From NCBI GenBank assembly GCA_028706065.1, contig JAQWCA010000002.1, positions 1 to 33,698 of the forward strand: a stretch of 33,698 bases of DNA, given 5' to 3'. Shown here piece after piece: positions 14,516 through 21,745 of this stretch; positions within the stretch are counted from its first letter, which is position 1; the number at the start of each line of letters is the position of its first letter. This DNA is from Tepidanaerobacteraceae bacterium. GTDB taxonomy: Bacteria > Bacillota > Thermosediminibacteria > Thermosediminibacterales > Tepidanaerobacteraceae. A program made the position numbers and the translations under genes. The notes beneath the pieces are model-generated. The model was not told the origin of the DNA and made no database searches. It saw only the letters and a list, made by a program, of their open reading frames with translations.

Positions 14516-15855
14516 TGAGTATAATTGAAGAAATACGGAATACTTTGGAGAAAAAAGATATCAAAAAGTTAAAGGCCTTGCTCTATGAAAGTCACCCTGT
14601 AGATGTTGCTGAGTTTTATGAAGAACTTTCATCTAAGGAGTGCTTAGACCTATTTAAAGTGTTGAATTTTAAATTCGCTATACAAGTTTTAGAGGAAATC
14701 GATTCAGATCAAAAATATTATATTTTAACACATATTACACCTAATTATGCCTCTAAATTAATTGCTGAAATGTCTTCTGACGAAGTAGCAGATTTTTTGG
14801 GTAATTTAGATGAAGAGGCCAAAGTGCAGATACTATCTTTAATGGGGAAGAAGGAGCAGGAAGATCTAAAAGAACTTCTTGCTTATGATAAGAACACTGC
14901 TGGTGGCCGTATGACCACTGAATACATTGCGTTTTCAAAAGATTTAAAAGCCGGAAAAGCACTCAACAAACTAGGAGAGTTAGCTCCTGATGCAGAAACC
15001 ATATACTACGTCTTTGCAGTAGATTCGGAAGGTCATCTTGTAGGAGTTGTCTCTCTCAGGGACTTGATCTTGGCACCCGAACAATACACTATTGAGAATT
15101 TTATGCAAACCGATGTAAAGAAAGTAAATATGTTATCTGATCAGGAAGAAGTAGTTCGTTTAATAAAAAAATACGGGTTTTTAGCATTACCTGTAGTTGA
15201 TGAAAATAATGTTCTGCTTGGTATTGTGACAGTGGACGATGCGATGGTTGTAGTAGAAGAAGAAACCACAGAAGATATATTAAAACTTTCAGGTTCCGAT
15301 TCAGACGAGAGAATTGAGTTCGGGCAAGTTAATCCATGGGCTAGAGCAAAGCGCAGACTTCCGTGGATTATGGTAGCTATAATAGGGGAAATGTTTTCTG
15401 GAAGTGTTATACAAGGCTTTTCTATCACCTTACAAACTATAGTGTCGTTATCATTTTTTATACCGGTGCTTATGGATATGGGAGGCAATGTCGGCACACA
15501 ATCAGCGGCTATAATCGTGAGAGGTTTGGCTACAGGAGAGATAAACACATCATCTATAACTAAAAATGTTCTTCGAGAAGCCGGAGTTGGGATGATACTG
15601 GGGGTAATCAACGGTTTATTGGTAGCTATTATCGCCTATTTCTGGCAAGGCGATGTGAAACTGGGAATTGTAGTTGGAATAACCATGTCTTTTAATCTTA
15701 CATTGGCTGCTATATTAGGTACATTCATGCCGTTATTGTGGCATAAACTTGGGCATGATCCGGCAGTAGCTTCAGGACCGTTAGTAACAACGCTTCTTGA
15801 TATTTTAGGGCTTTTTATTTATTTTTCTACAGCTATGTGGATTTTACAGTTATAA
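14515..15855 (+). CDS. mgtE: Magnesium transporter MgtE, copy 2
   Basis: A 446-aa MgtE paralogue with the same architecture: an MgtE_N domain (including SHPVDVAEFY), a CBS pair (AVDSEGHLVGVVSLRDL, then LLGIVTVDDAMVVVEEETTED), and a membrane domain with DMGGNVGTQSAAIIVRGLA and HDPAVASGPLVTTLLDILG. The start ATG overlaps the previous stop (TAATG), so translation is coupled and the two subunits should be made in similar amounts. MgtE is a homodimer in structural work, so a heterodimer is conceivable here but unproven. Divergence from copy 1 is substantial across the cytosolic domains, which argues against a very recent duplication. A strong terminator at 15876-15902 ends the operon. Confidence 0.95.
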   Translation: MSIIEEIRNTLEKKDIKKLKALLYESHPVDVAEFYEELSSKECLDLFKVLNFKFAIQVLEEIDSDQKYYILTHITPNYASKLIAEMSSDEVADFLGNLDEEAKVQILSLMGKKEQEDLKELLAYDKNTAGGRMTTEYIAFSKDLKAGKALNKLGELAPDAETIYYVFAVDSEGHLVGVVSLRDLILAPEQYTIENFMQTDVKKVNMLSDQEEVVRLIKKYGFLALPVVDENNVLLGIVTVDDAMVVVEEETTEDILKLSGSDSDERIEFGQVNPWARAKRRLPWIMVAIIGEMFSGSVIQGFSITLQTIVSLSFFIPVLMDMGGNVGTQSAAIIVRGLATGEINTSSITKNVLREAGVGMILGVINGLLVAIIAYFWQGDVKLGIVVGITMSFNLTLAAILGTFMPLLWHKLGHDPAVASGPLVTTLLDILGLFIYFSTAMWILQL

Positions 15856-15875
15856 ATCAAATCTTCCAATTCTCT

Positions 15876-15902
15876 GCTTCGGACAATGTCCGAAGCTTTT
15901 TT
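15876..15902 (+). terminator. Terminator of the mgtE operon
   Basis: GCTTCGGAC (15876-15884) pairs with GTCCGAAGC (15888-15896), a 9-bp GC-rich stem with an AAT loop, followed by six T (15897-15902). Confidence 0.9.
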
Positions 15903-16021
15903 ATCTAAAAAAGCAATAGCGATATAAAATAGTTGAATATAAAGGACTAAATATATTTGTGTCGAAGTAATTTTTAGGTAAATAGCAGTTTATGTAAAAC
16001 AATTAAAAGGAGCGACATACT

Positions 16022-17011
16022 ATGAGTAAAGCTTCCAGAATGATCAATCTTTTAATGCATCTTCAGGCCAGGAATATGATTAAGGCTCAAGAGTTGGCAG
16101 AAATATTAGAGACTAACCAAAAAACTATTTATAGAGATATCGAAACGCTTAGAACTGCCCAGATACCAATTGAATCAAAACCCGGGAGATACGGAGGATA
16201 CTATATACCAAAGAATTTTTATTTAAAAGTGCCAGGGTTAACCTCTGATGAAGTTGGAGTGCTGTTCTTTGCCGGTGAAATCTTGACAAAGAAAAATGGG
16301 TTTATGTTGGAAAAAAATTTTAAAAGTGCTCTATCAAAAATCAAAAACAGTTTAGCATCGGAAGAAATAAAAATAGCTTCAGGGAAAGTATCATCTATAT
16401 CATATGAAATAGATTCAATGAAAACAAAAATATGGGAAAACGCCTTTTATATTGTAGAAAAATCAATTTCTCAAAAAAAGAGTGTTAAAGTGAAATATTA
16501 TACCTTAAGTCGAAATGAGATTAAAACCAGGATATTAGACCCGTACCATCTTATATATAAAAGCGGGGCATGGTATTTAGTTGCATATTGTCATTGGCGC
16601 CGGGATATAAAAACTTTTAGGGTTGACCGTATACAATATATACAGGAAACTGATATGAAGTTTAAGTTTTCGAAGGATTTTTCATTGAAGGAATATCTAA
16701 AAAACTCTTGGCACATCACTCGAGGAGAAAATTTCAAAGTAAAGGTGCGGTTTTTTCCCCCAGCAGCAAGATATGTAAAGGAAATGAAGTGGTTGCCTAC
16801 TCAGAAAATAACTGAAGAAAATAATGGCAACATAATATTCTCTGCTCAAATTAGTGGCTTATTAGAGATAAAACAATGGATTTTAAGTTATGGAAGTCAG
16901 GCAGAGGTTCTGCAACCCAAAAGTCTTAGAAATGAAATTATTTCTGAAATTAAAAGTATTTCAAAACGCTATGAATTGGGAACTACGGTGGGGCATAAAA
17001 TACCTCAATAA
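16022..17011 (+). CDS. YafY-type transcription regulator with WYL domain
   Basis: A 329-aa regulator. Residues 1-60 form a DeoR-like winged helix-turn-helix (MIKAQELAEILETNQKTIYRDIETLR). The middle holds the WYL domain, with the signature GAWYLVAYCHWRRDIKTFRVDRI and the preceding ILDPYHLIYKSG. A C-terminal WCX-type extension follows (KVRFFPPAARYVKEMKW). WYL proteins bind a small ligand or nucleic acid and often control stress, DNA-damage or defence genes. The target here is not evident; the next gene (YkuS-type) is 43 nt downstream and may be co-transcribed. AAAAGGAGCG lies ahead of the ATG. It follows the mgtE terminator and must have its own promoter in 15903-16021, where I see no strong match. 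Confidence 0.9.
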   Translation: MSKASRMINLLMHLQARNMIKAQELAEILETNQKTIYRDIETLRTAQIPIESKPGRYGGYYIPKNFYLKVPGLTSDEVGVLFFAGEILTKKNGFMLEKNFKSALSKIKNSLASEEIKIASGKVSSISYEIDSMKTKIWENAFYIVEKSISQKKSVKVKYYTLSRNEIKTRILDPYHLIYKSGAWYLVAYCHWRRDIKTFRVDRIQYIQETDMKFKFSKDFSLKEYLKNSWHITRGENFKVKVRFFPPAARYVKEMKWLPTQKITEENNGNIIFSAQISGLLEIKQWILSYGSQAEVLQPKSLRNEIISEIKSISKRYELGTTVGHKIPQ

Positions 17012-17054
17012 GCGGATAATAAAGTTACAAAGATCAATTATGGAGGTATAATGC

Positions 17055-17306
17055 ATGAGTTTTCTTATTGCTGTTGATGATTCTTTGCATAATATTATGG
17101 CCGCTTTACAAAAACAGGGATATCAAACAGTGGAGCTTTCTACAGCCGATTTCAGAAATGTGGATGCCTATGTCATTGATAATAACAACGAAGATCTCAC
17201 TAAAAGGAAAAACACTATAGCTGCCAGCGATAATGACGTCAATATAGTTATAGACGCACTTAGAGATAATCTAAGCCGCCAGACGTCTGACGGCTTAACA
17301 CAGTAA
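17055..17306 (+). CDS. UPF0180 (YkuS-like) protein
   Basis: An 83-aa protein of the YkuS/UPF0180 family, function unknown. The N-terminal motif IAVDDSLHNIMAALQKQGYQTVEL and the following YVIDNNNEDL, then the Asp/Asn loop and DALRDNL, are typical of the family. A good ribosome site (GGAGGT) precedes the ATG. It lies downstream of the WYL regulator and converges with the YlbF-type gene, only 5 nt apart stop to stop. Its last codons contain the 26-nt palindrome at 17272-17297, so the C-terminal residues (SRQTSDGLTQ) are shaped by that DNA structure. Confidence 0.8.
   Translation: MSFLIAVDDSLHNIMAALQKQGYQTVELSTADFRNVDAYVIDNNNEDLTKRKNTIAASDNDVNIVIDALRDNLSRQTSDGLTQ
17272..17297. repeat. 26-nt palindrome at the 3' end of the YkuS-type gene
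   Basis: TAAGCCG-C-CAGAC followed by GTCTG-A-CGGCTTA: twelve of thirteen positions pair across the centre. It lies inside coding sequence, between two convergent stops. Neither strand has a T-run after the stem, so it is not a standard intrinsic terminator, though it may stall or stabilise both convergent transcripts. Confidence 0.7.
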
Positions 17307-17311
17307 AAAAC

Positions 17312-17662
17312 TTATTTATCTTCTATATTCATGTCCATGTCAAGTTCAATCCCTTTCATAATTATATTTTGGATATCTGCAAATAAAACGGCAAAACGTT
17401 CCTCTGTTTCCAGGTATTGCTTTAGCACGGAATGATGGCAGATAATATTATAGAGATTTTCGAGGTTCTTTGTAGCTTCGTCAGCAGGTTTTCCAGAATA
17501 CCTAAGTGCTTGAATTTCAATTTGCTTGGTCCTCAGGTCTTTTAGCATTTTTTCTGCCTGAGGGTCTTGTTTTATTTTGTCCTTTGCCTTTTTGTAATCT
17601 AAGTATTCAGGGCATTCACTTAAACTTCTTGCTAGCTTATGAGCAAAATCATAGACATTCAT
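17312..17662 (-). CDS. YlbF/YmcA-family regulator
   Basis: A 116-aa helical protein of the Com_YlbF family. It matches in NVYDFAHKLARSLSECPEYLDYKKAK, then QDPQAEKMLKDLRTKQIEIQ and the helix ending in NIIMKGIELDMD. In B. subtilis YlbF, YmcA and YaaT form the Ric complex, which tunes RNase Y activity and affects competence, biofilm and sporulation. The clostridial role is less clear. The start is the ATG at 17662 because GAGGAGG lies just upstream of it; the upstream in-frame ATG at 17686 precedes that ribosome site. It is transcribed divergently from the second PHP gene. Confidence 0.82.
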   Translation of the reverse strand: MNVYDFAHKLARSLSECPEYLDYKKAKDKIKQDPQAEKMLKDLRTKQIEIQALRYSGKPADEATKNLENLYNIICHHSVLKQYLETEERFAVLFADIQNIIMKGIELDMDMNIEDK

Positions 17663-17696
17663 AGTGTTGCCTCCTCTTTTTATCATCTTACATCAA

Positions 17697-17724
17697 ATTA
17701 TATCAAATATTAGTCTTTTTCCAA
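17697..17724 (-). promoter_or_regulatory. Promoter of the YlbF-type gene
   Basis: On the minus strand: TTGGAA (17724-17719), a 16-nt spacer, and a perfect TATAAT (17702-17697), about 35 nt before the ATG. The -35 matches 4 of 6. Confidence 0.5.
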
Positions 17725-17784
17725 CAAACATTTAAAAATGGATTTTGTAAGAAATATATATTATACTATATAAGGAGGAATTAT

Positions 17785-18543
17785 ATGAATATATGGGCTG
17801 ATTATCATACTCATACCAGATATAGTCATGGATCTGGGAGTATTGAACAGAATGTGAAGAGTGCCATAAAAAAAGGTCTATCCACAATCGGCATTTCTGA
17901 ACACGGTCCTGCCAATATAGGGATTGGGCCAAAGCTCGGAGATTTTTACAAAATGCGCAAAGAAATAGAAAAATTAAAGAATATATATACTAATATTGAT
18001 ATACTTTTAGGTTGTGAGGCTAACATAGTAAGTTTAGATGGAAAATTGGACATCCCTGATGAGATACTGGCTAATCTTGATTATATAATGGTTGGTTTAC
18101 ATCCAATGGTTTGGGCACAAAGTCTTGGAGATGGTTTCCACTTATTTGTTGAGAATACCTTAGCTAAGATGTTCAGAAATGCCACATTAAAGGAAAGGGT
18201 TATGAAACAAAATACCAATGCCCTCGTTAGAGCTATAAAAAGCAAAAATATAAAAATTATTACACATCCTGGATTACATTTACCAATAGATACAGAACAA
18301 TTAGCTATTATAGCTGCTAAAAATGAAACAGCTCTTGAGATAAATGCCGGTCACGGATATATGACAGAGGAATATGTAAGGATTGCACATGCTAATGGAG
18401 CAAGGTTTGCTATAGGCAGTGATGCTCACCATCCAAAAGACGTAGGCAGATTTGATAAGGCAGTTGATATTGCCCGAAAAGCGGGTTTAACGGCAGAAGA
18501 CATAATCAATGCAAGCACAGTGAAAGAAACAGTTTTATTATAG
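17785..18543 (+). CDS. PHP-domain metal-dependent phosphoesterase (YcdX-like), copy 2
   Basis: A 252-aa PHP protein with an intact metal site: DYHTHTRYSHGSGS (residues 6-19), ISEHGP, GCEANI, GLHPMV, THPGLH, EINAGHGYM and IGSDAHHPKDVG. It shares motif order with copy 1 at 4786-5565 but has different insertions, so the two are diverged paralogues. A strong ribosome site (AAGGAGG) precedes the ATG. The gene sits 41 nt before rapZ, a pairing common in Clostridia, which suggests a link to the rapZ-yvcK module. The substrate is unknown; small phosphoesters are expected from the family. Confidence 0.88.
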   Translation: MNIWADYHTHTRYSHGSGSIEQNVKSAIKKGLSTIGISEHGPANIGIGPKLGDFYKMRKEIEKLKNIYTNIDILLGCEANIVSLDGKLDIPDEILANLDYIMVGLHPMVWAQSLGDGFHLFVENTLAKMFRNATLKERVMKQNTNALVRAIKSKNIKIITHPGLHLPIDTEQLAIIAAKNETALEINAGHGYMTEEYVRIAHANGARFAIGSDAHHPKDVGRFDKAVDIARKAGLTAEDIINASTVKETVLL

Positions 18544-18584
18544 ATTTATTACTTATGGATTAAATTTAAGGGGGGTAACAATAC

Positions 18585-19457
18585 ATGAATGATTTGAACT
18601 TTGTAATAATCACAGGACTTTCTGGAGCCGGCAAGACCTTGGCAATGAGAGTATTTGAGGATTATGGTTATTTTTGTGTTGACAATCTTCCCCCGGCATT
18701 AATTCATACCTTTATTGATCTTTGTAGACAGAGCATAAAAAGAATAAATAAGATCGTATTAGTCATAGATATTAGAGGGGGAGGGTTCTTTGATAAACTC
18801 TTTGAATCTCTTAAAGAAATGGGCGATTTGGGGTTTCATTATGATATATTATTTCTAGAAGCCTCTGATGAAGTAATTATAAATAGATACAAAGAGAGTC
18901 GCCGTCGTCACCCGCTCGCCTTTGAAGGTAGGATTGTTGAAGGCATAAGTTCTGAACGAAAAAAAATGGCTAAATTGCGAGAAGCTGCTGATTATATTAT
19001 TGATACTTCTTTTAAGAAACCATCAGAATTAAAGGAAGAAATAGTATTTCGATTTATTGAACGAGAAAAAGAGGAGCAACTTATTATAAATCTAGTATCA
19101 TTCGGTTTTAAACAGGGGATTCCTTTAGATGCAGATCTGATATTTGATGTGAGATTTATACCAAACCCCTTTTACATTGACGAACTTCGTCCATATACCG
19201 GTGAAAACTTAAAAGTAAAAGATTATGTAATGAAATGGCCTGAAAGTCAAGAGTTCTTAAAGAAATTATATAATATGGTTCAATTTCTTGTTCCGTATTA
19301 TATAAGAGAAGGGAAAACCCAGCTTGTAATAGGCATAGGATGTACCGGTGGTAGGCATCGCTCAGTAGCATTTACCAACGAAATAGCTGCGCAGCTGAAG
19401 GCTGACCGCAATAAAGTAATAGTAGATCACAGAGATATAGATAAAGATCGGAGTTGA
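18585..19457 (+). CDS. rapZ: RapZ/YvcJ nucleotide-binding protein
   Basis: A 290-aa P-loop protein. The Walker A motif is GLSGAGKT (residues 9-16), followed by the family run FEDYGYFCVDNLPPALI. The C-terminal domain carries GIGCTGGRHRSVAFTNEIA. In E. coli RapZ directs RNase E to a small RNA controlling glucosamine-6-P synthase; in B. subtilis the homologue YvcJ hydrolyses GTP and affects competence. The exact function in Clostridia is not settled. A strong ribosome site (AAGGGGGG) lies ahead of the ATG. It starts the rapZ-yvcK-whiA-HPr cluster, with yvcK 6 nt downstream. Confidence 0.95.
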   Translation: MNDLNFVIITGLSGAGKTLAMRVFEDYGYFCVDNLPPALIHTFIDLCRQSIKRINKIVLVIDIRGGGFFDKLFESLKEMGDLGFHYDILFLEASDEVIINRYKESRRRHPLAFEGRIVEGISSERKKMAKLREAADYIIDTSFKKPSELKEEIVFRFIEREKEEQLIINLVSFGFKQGIPLDADLIFDVRFIPNPFYIDELRPYTGENLKVKDYVMKWPESQEFLKKLYNMVQFLVPYYIREGKTQLVIGIGCTGGRHRSVAFTNEIAAQLKADRNKVIVDHRDIDKDRS

Positions 19458-19463
19458 AAAATA

Positions 19464-20399
19464 ATGTACCCAAATATAGTATGTTTAGGAGGAGGCACAG
19501 GCCTTCCCAATCTATTAAGGGGGCTTAAAGATTATTCCGATAGCATTACCGCTATTGTTACCGTAGCTGATGATGGTGGGAGCTCTGGTATTATCAGAAA
19601 TGAACTTAAAATTCCACCTCCGGGTGATATCAAAAATTGTCTTTTGGCTTTAGCTAATACCGAACCATTTATGGAAAAGTTGTTTCAATACCGATTTAAT
19701 ATCGGGTCTTTAAAAGGGCATAGTTTTGGAAATTTATTTTTAGCGGCAATGACTGAAATGCTTGGCAATTTCGAACTGGCTATAAAGGAATCCAGCAAGG
19801 TCCTAGCAGTTAGAGGAACCGTTCTTCCTTCCACATTAGAGGATGTAACCTTAGAGGCAATCTACGAAGACGGTGAAAAAGCTTGTGGTGAATCTCATAT
19901 ACCAAACTCCAGAAAGAGAATATCCAAAGTAATGCTGATGCCTTCCAGTGCAAAACCCTTAAGTGAAGCATTAGAGGCTATTGAAAGGGCAGATGCTATA
20001 ACACTGGGTCCGGGGAGCCTTTACACCAGTTTAATCCCCAACCTTCTTGTAAAAGATTTAACGGAGGCAGTATCTAAATCTAGAGCTAAAAAAATATATA
20101 TCTCAAATATTATGACCCAGCCAGGGGAAACTGAAGGTTATTCAGCTTCAGATCATGTCAATGCTGTTGTAAAACATTCAAGCCGTGATATTATGGAATA
20201 TGTAATTGTAAATACTGAACAAATTCCCGATGTTCTACGGATTAGATATCTGTCCGATGGATCAACTCCTGTACAATGTGATACTGAGATTATAGAAAAA
20301 ATGGGGTATACTGTAGTGACAGGACCGGTGATAAATCCCACAGATGTAGTTCGCCACAGCTCAAAAAAACTTGCTGAAACTATAATGGCTTTAATTTAA
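19464..20399 (+). CDS. yvcK: YvcK gluconeogenesis factor (CofD-like)
   Basis: A 311-aa protein of the YvcK/CofD superfamily. The UDP-sugar/nucleotide-binding motifs are plain: CLGGGTGLPNLLRGLKDY, TVADDGGSSGIIR, PPGDIKNCLLALA and ITLGPGSLYTSLIPNLLV. YvcK is needed for growth on gluconeogenic carbon and for cell-wall homeostasis in B. subtilis, where it binds UDP-sugars. The ATG follows GGAG at the end of rapZ, 6 nt after its stop. The order rapZ-yvcK-whiA-HPr matches the B. subtilis yvcJ-yvcK-whiA-crh cluster. Confidence 0.95.
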   Translation: MYPNIVCLGGGTGLPNLLRGLKDYSDSITAIVTVADDGGSSGIIRNELKIPPPGDIKNCLLALANTEPFMEKLFQYRFNIGSLKGHSFGNLFLAAMTEMLGNFELAIKESSKVLAVRGTVLPSTLEDVTLEAIYEDGEKACGESHIPNSRKRISKVMLMPSSAKPLSEALEAIERADAITLGPGSLYTSLIPNLLVKDLTEAVSKSRAKKIYISNIMTQPGETEGYSASDHVNAVVKHSSRDIMEYVIVNTEQIPDVLRIRYLSDGSTPVQCDTEIIEKMGYTVVTGPVINPTDVVRHSSKKLAETIMALI

Positions 20400-20410
20400 C
20401 AGAATTTTGT

Positions 20411-20439
20411 TTGAAGGTTTTTCGAAATTAATGTAGAAT
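20411..20439 (+). promoter_or_regulatory. Possible internal promoter before whiA
   Basis: TTGAAG (20411-20416), a 17-nt spacer and TAGAAT (20434-20439) lie in the 62-nt gap before whiA. The -35 matches 4 of 6 and the -10 matches 5 of 6. It could drive whiA and HPr independently of rapZ. Confidence 0.4.
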
Positions 20440-20461
20440 AAAATGTGATGGGGTGCTACCG

Positions 20462-21418
20462 GTGTCATTTTCTTATAATGTGAAGGAAGAATTATCTCGC
20501 CTATCTTCAAGTATATGCTGTCAGAGGGCAGAACTGGCTTCATTGGTGCGAATGGCCGGTTCTATTAAGATATTCGGTGGGAAAAAAAAGATTTTTCTTC
20601 AGATACAAACTGTACATGCACCCACCGCTAGGAGAATTTATAAACTTTTACGAAAAAACTTCAATTCCCCTGTTCAAATAGCTGTAAAAAGAAACAGCTT
20701 TTTAAAAGATAAAAGCTTGTATATAATATCTTTAGATATAAATGATTGTAAAGTTTTGCTCAAAGGGCTTGGAATATTACCTGCCGGAGACAGTTTTGAA
20801 TTTCAAAAAACCATTGTCAATCCAGAACTGATTAAAAAAAGGTGTTGTAGGCGAGCTTTTGTAAGAGGTGCTTTTTTAGGCAGTGGCTCTATAAGTAATC
20901 CAAGAGGCCCTTATCACATGGAATTTGTTACACCTGATAAGAATATGGCAGAAACATTGATTAAACTAATAAATAGCTTTGGTCTAAAATCAAAGAAAGT
21001 AGAACGTAAAAACAACTACATGATTTATTTAAAAGACGGTGACCATATATCCGATTTGCTGGGTATTATGGGTGCACATAACAGTCTTTTAAAATATGAA
21101 GATGTCAGGGTTTTAAAAGACATGAGAAACAGTGTTAATCGTATGGTAAATTGCGAAACCGCTAATTTAAATAAGACAATAGATGCTGCTGTAAGACAGA
21201 TAAATTGTATTAAATATTTAAAAGACAATAACATGTTTGATGATTTATCAGATAATCTAAAGGACATTGCGGAACTGAGACTCGAATATCCGGATTTGAG
21301 TTTAAAGGAATTGGGTCAAATGCTTGACCCAATTCTAGGAAAATCCGGAGTGAGTTATAGGTTAAAAACAATTGAAAACATTGCTCACAAACTACAGTCA
21401 AGAAAGGGAGAATTATGA
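20462..21418 (+). CDS. whiA: WhiA DNA-binding protein
   Basis: A 318-aa protein with the WhiA layout: an N-terminal pair of LAGLIDADG-like domains lacking nuclease residues (SFSYNVKEELSRL, FVRGAFLGSGSISNPRGPYHMEF) and a C-terminal helix-turn-helix (PDLSLKELGQMLDPILGKSGVSYRLKTI). WhiA controls sporulation in Streptomyces and affects cell division and chromosome segregation in Bacillus. The start is the GTG at 20462, giving the family N-terminus SFSYNVKEEL, with GGGGTG 7 nt upstream; a GTG at 20453 lies inside that ribosome site. HPr starts 2 nt after its stop. Confidence 0.95.
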   Translation: MSFSYNVKEELSRLSSSICCQRAELASLVRMAGSIKIFGGKKKIFLQIQTVHAPTARRIYKLLRKNFNSPVQIAVKRNSFLKDKSLYIISLDINDCKVLLKGLGILPAGDSFEFQKTIVNPELIKKRCCRRAFVRGAFLGSGSISNPRGPYHMEFVTPDKNMAETLIKLINSFGLKSKKVERKNNYMIYLKDGDHISDLLGIMGAHNSLLKYEDVRVLKDMRNSVNRMVNCETANLNKTIDAAVRQINCIKYLKDNNMFDDLSDNLKDIAELRLEYPDLSLKELGQMLDPILGKSGVSYRLKTIENIAHKLQSRKGEL

Positions 21419-21419
21419 A

Positions 21420-21686
21420 ATGTTTCAACAAAATGTAACGGTTAAAAACAAAACGGGGCTTCATGCCAGACCTGCGGCACTCTTTGTTCAGACAGCTAAC
21501 AAATTTAAATCCGAAGTATTTATCGAAAAAGAAGGAAAGAAGGTTAATGCCAAAAGCATAATGGGCGTTATGTCTCTTGCAGTTAGCCAAGGAACTGAAA
21601 TTATTGTTTCCGCCCAAGGCAACGATGAAAAAGAAGCAGTAGTAAAGCTCGTAGAACTAATAGAGAGCAAATTTGGCGAAGAGTAA
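21420..21686 (+). CDS. ptsH: Phosphocarrier protein HPr
   Basis: An 88-aa HPr. The start at ATG 21420 puts the active-site His at position 15 (KTGLHARPA) and the regulatory Ser at position 46 (AKSIMGVMSL), the exact canonical numbers. His15 accepts phosphate from Enzyme I for sugar uptake; Ser46 is the target of HprK, encoded at 2766-3689. In B. subtilis this slot beside whiA holds Crh, which has Gln15 and cannot work in sugar transport. Here the His is present, so this is a true HPr. A ribosome site (AAAGGGAG) lies at the end of whiA. No Enzyme I gene is adjacent. Confidence 0.95.
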   Translation: MFQQNVTVKNKTGLHARPAALFVQTANKFKSEVFIEKEGKKVNAKSIMGVMSLAVSQGTEIIVSAQGNDEKEAVVKLVELIESKFGEE

Positions 21687-21690
21687 ATTG

Positions 21691-21714
21691 AAGCTACCGT
21701 TGATGGTAGCTTTT
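21691..21714 (+). terminator. Terminator after HPr
   Basis: AAGCTACC (21691-21698) pairs with GGTAGCTT (21705-21712) around the loop GTTGAT, with four T at the 3' edge. It closes the rapZ-yvcK-whiA-HPr transcript. Confidence 0.7.
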
Positions 21715-21745
21715 AAACTAGATATCATAGAGTAAAGGTGAAGTC

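Noticed and set aside
15141-15611. 156-aa minus-strand ORF inside mgtE copy 2
   Set aside because: Antisense to the CBS and membrane motifs of MgtE; similar shadows occur under mgtE copy 1.
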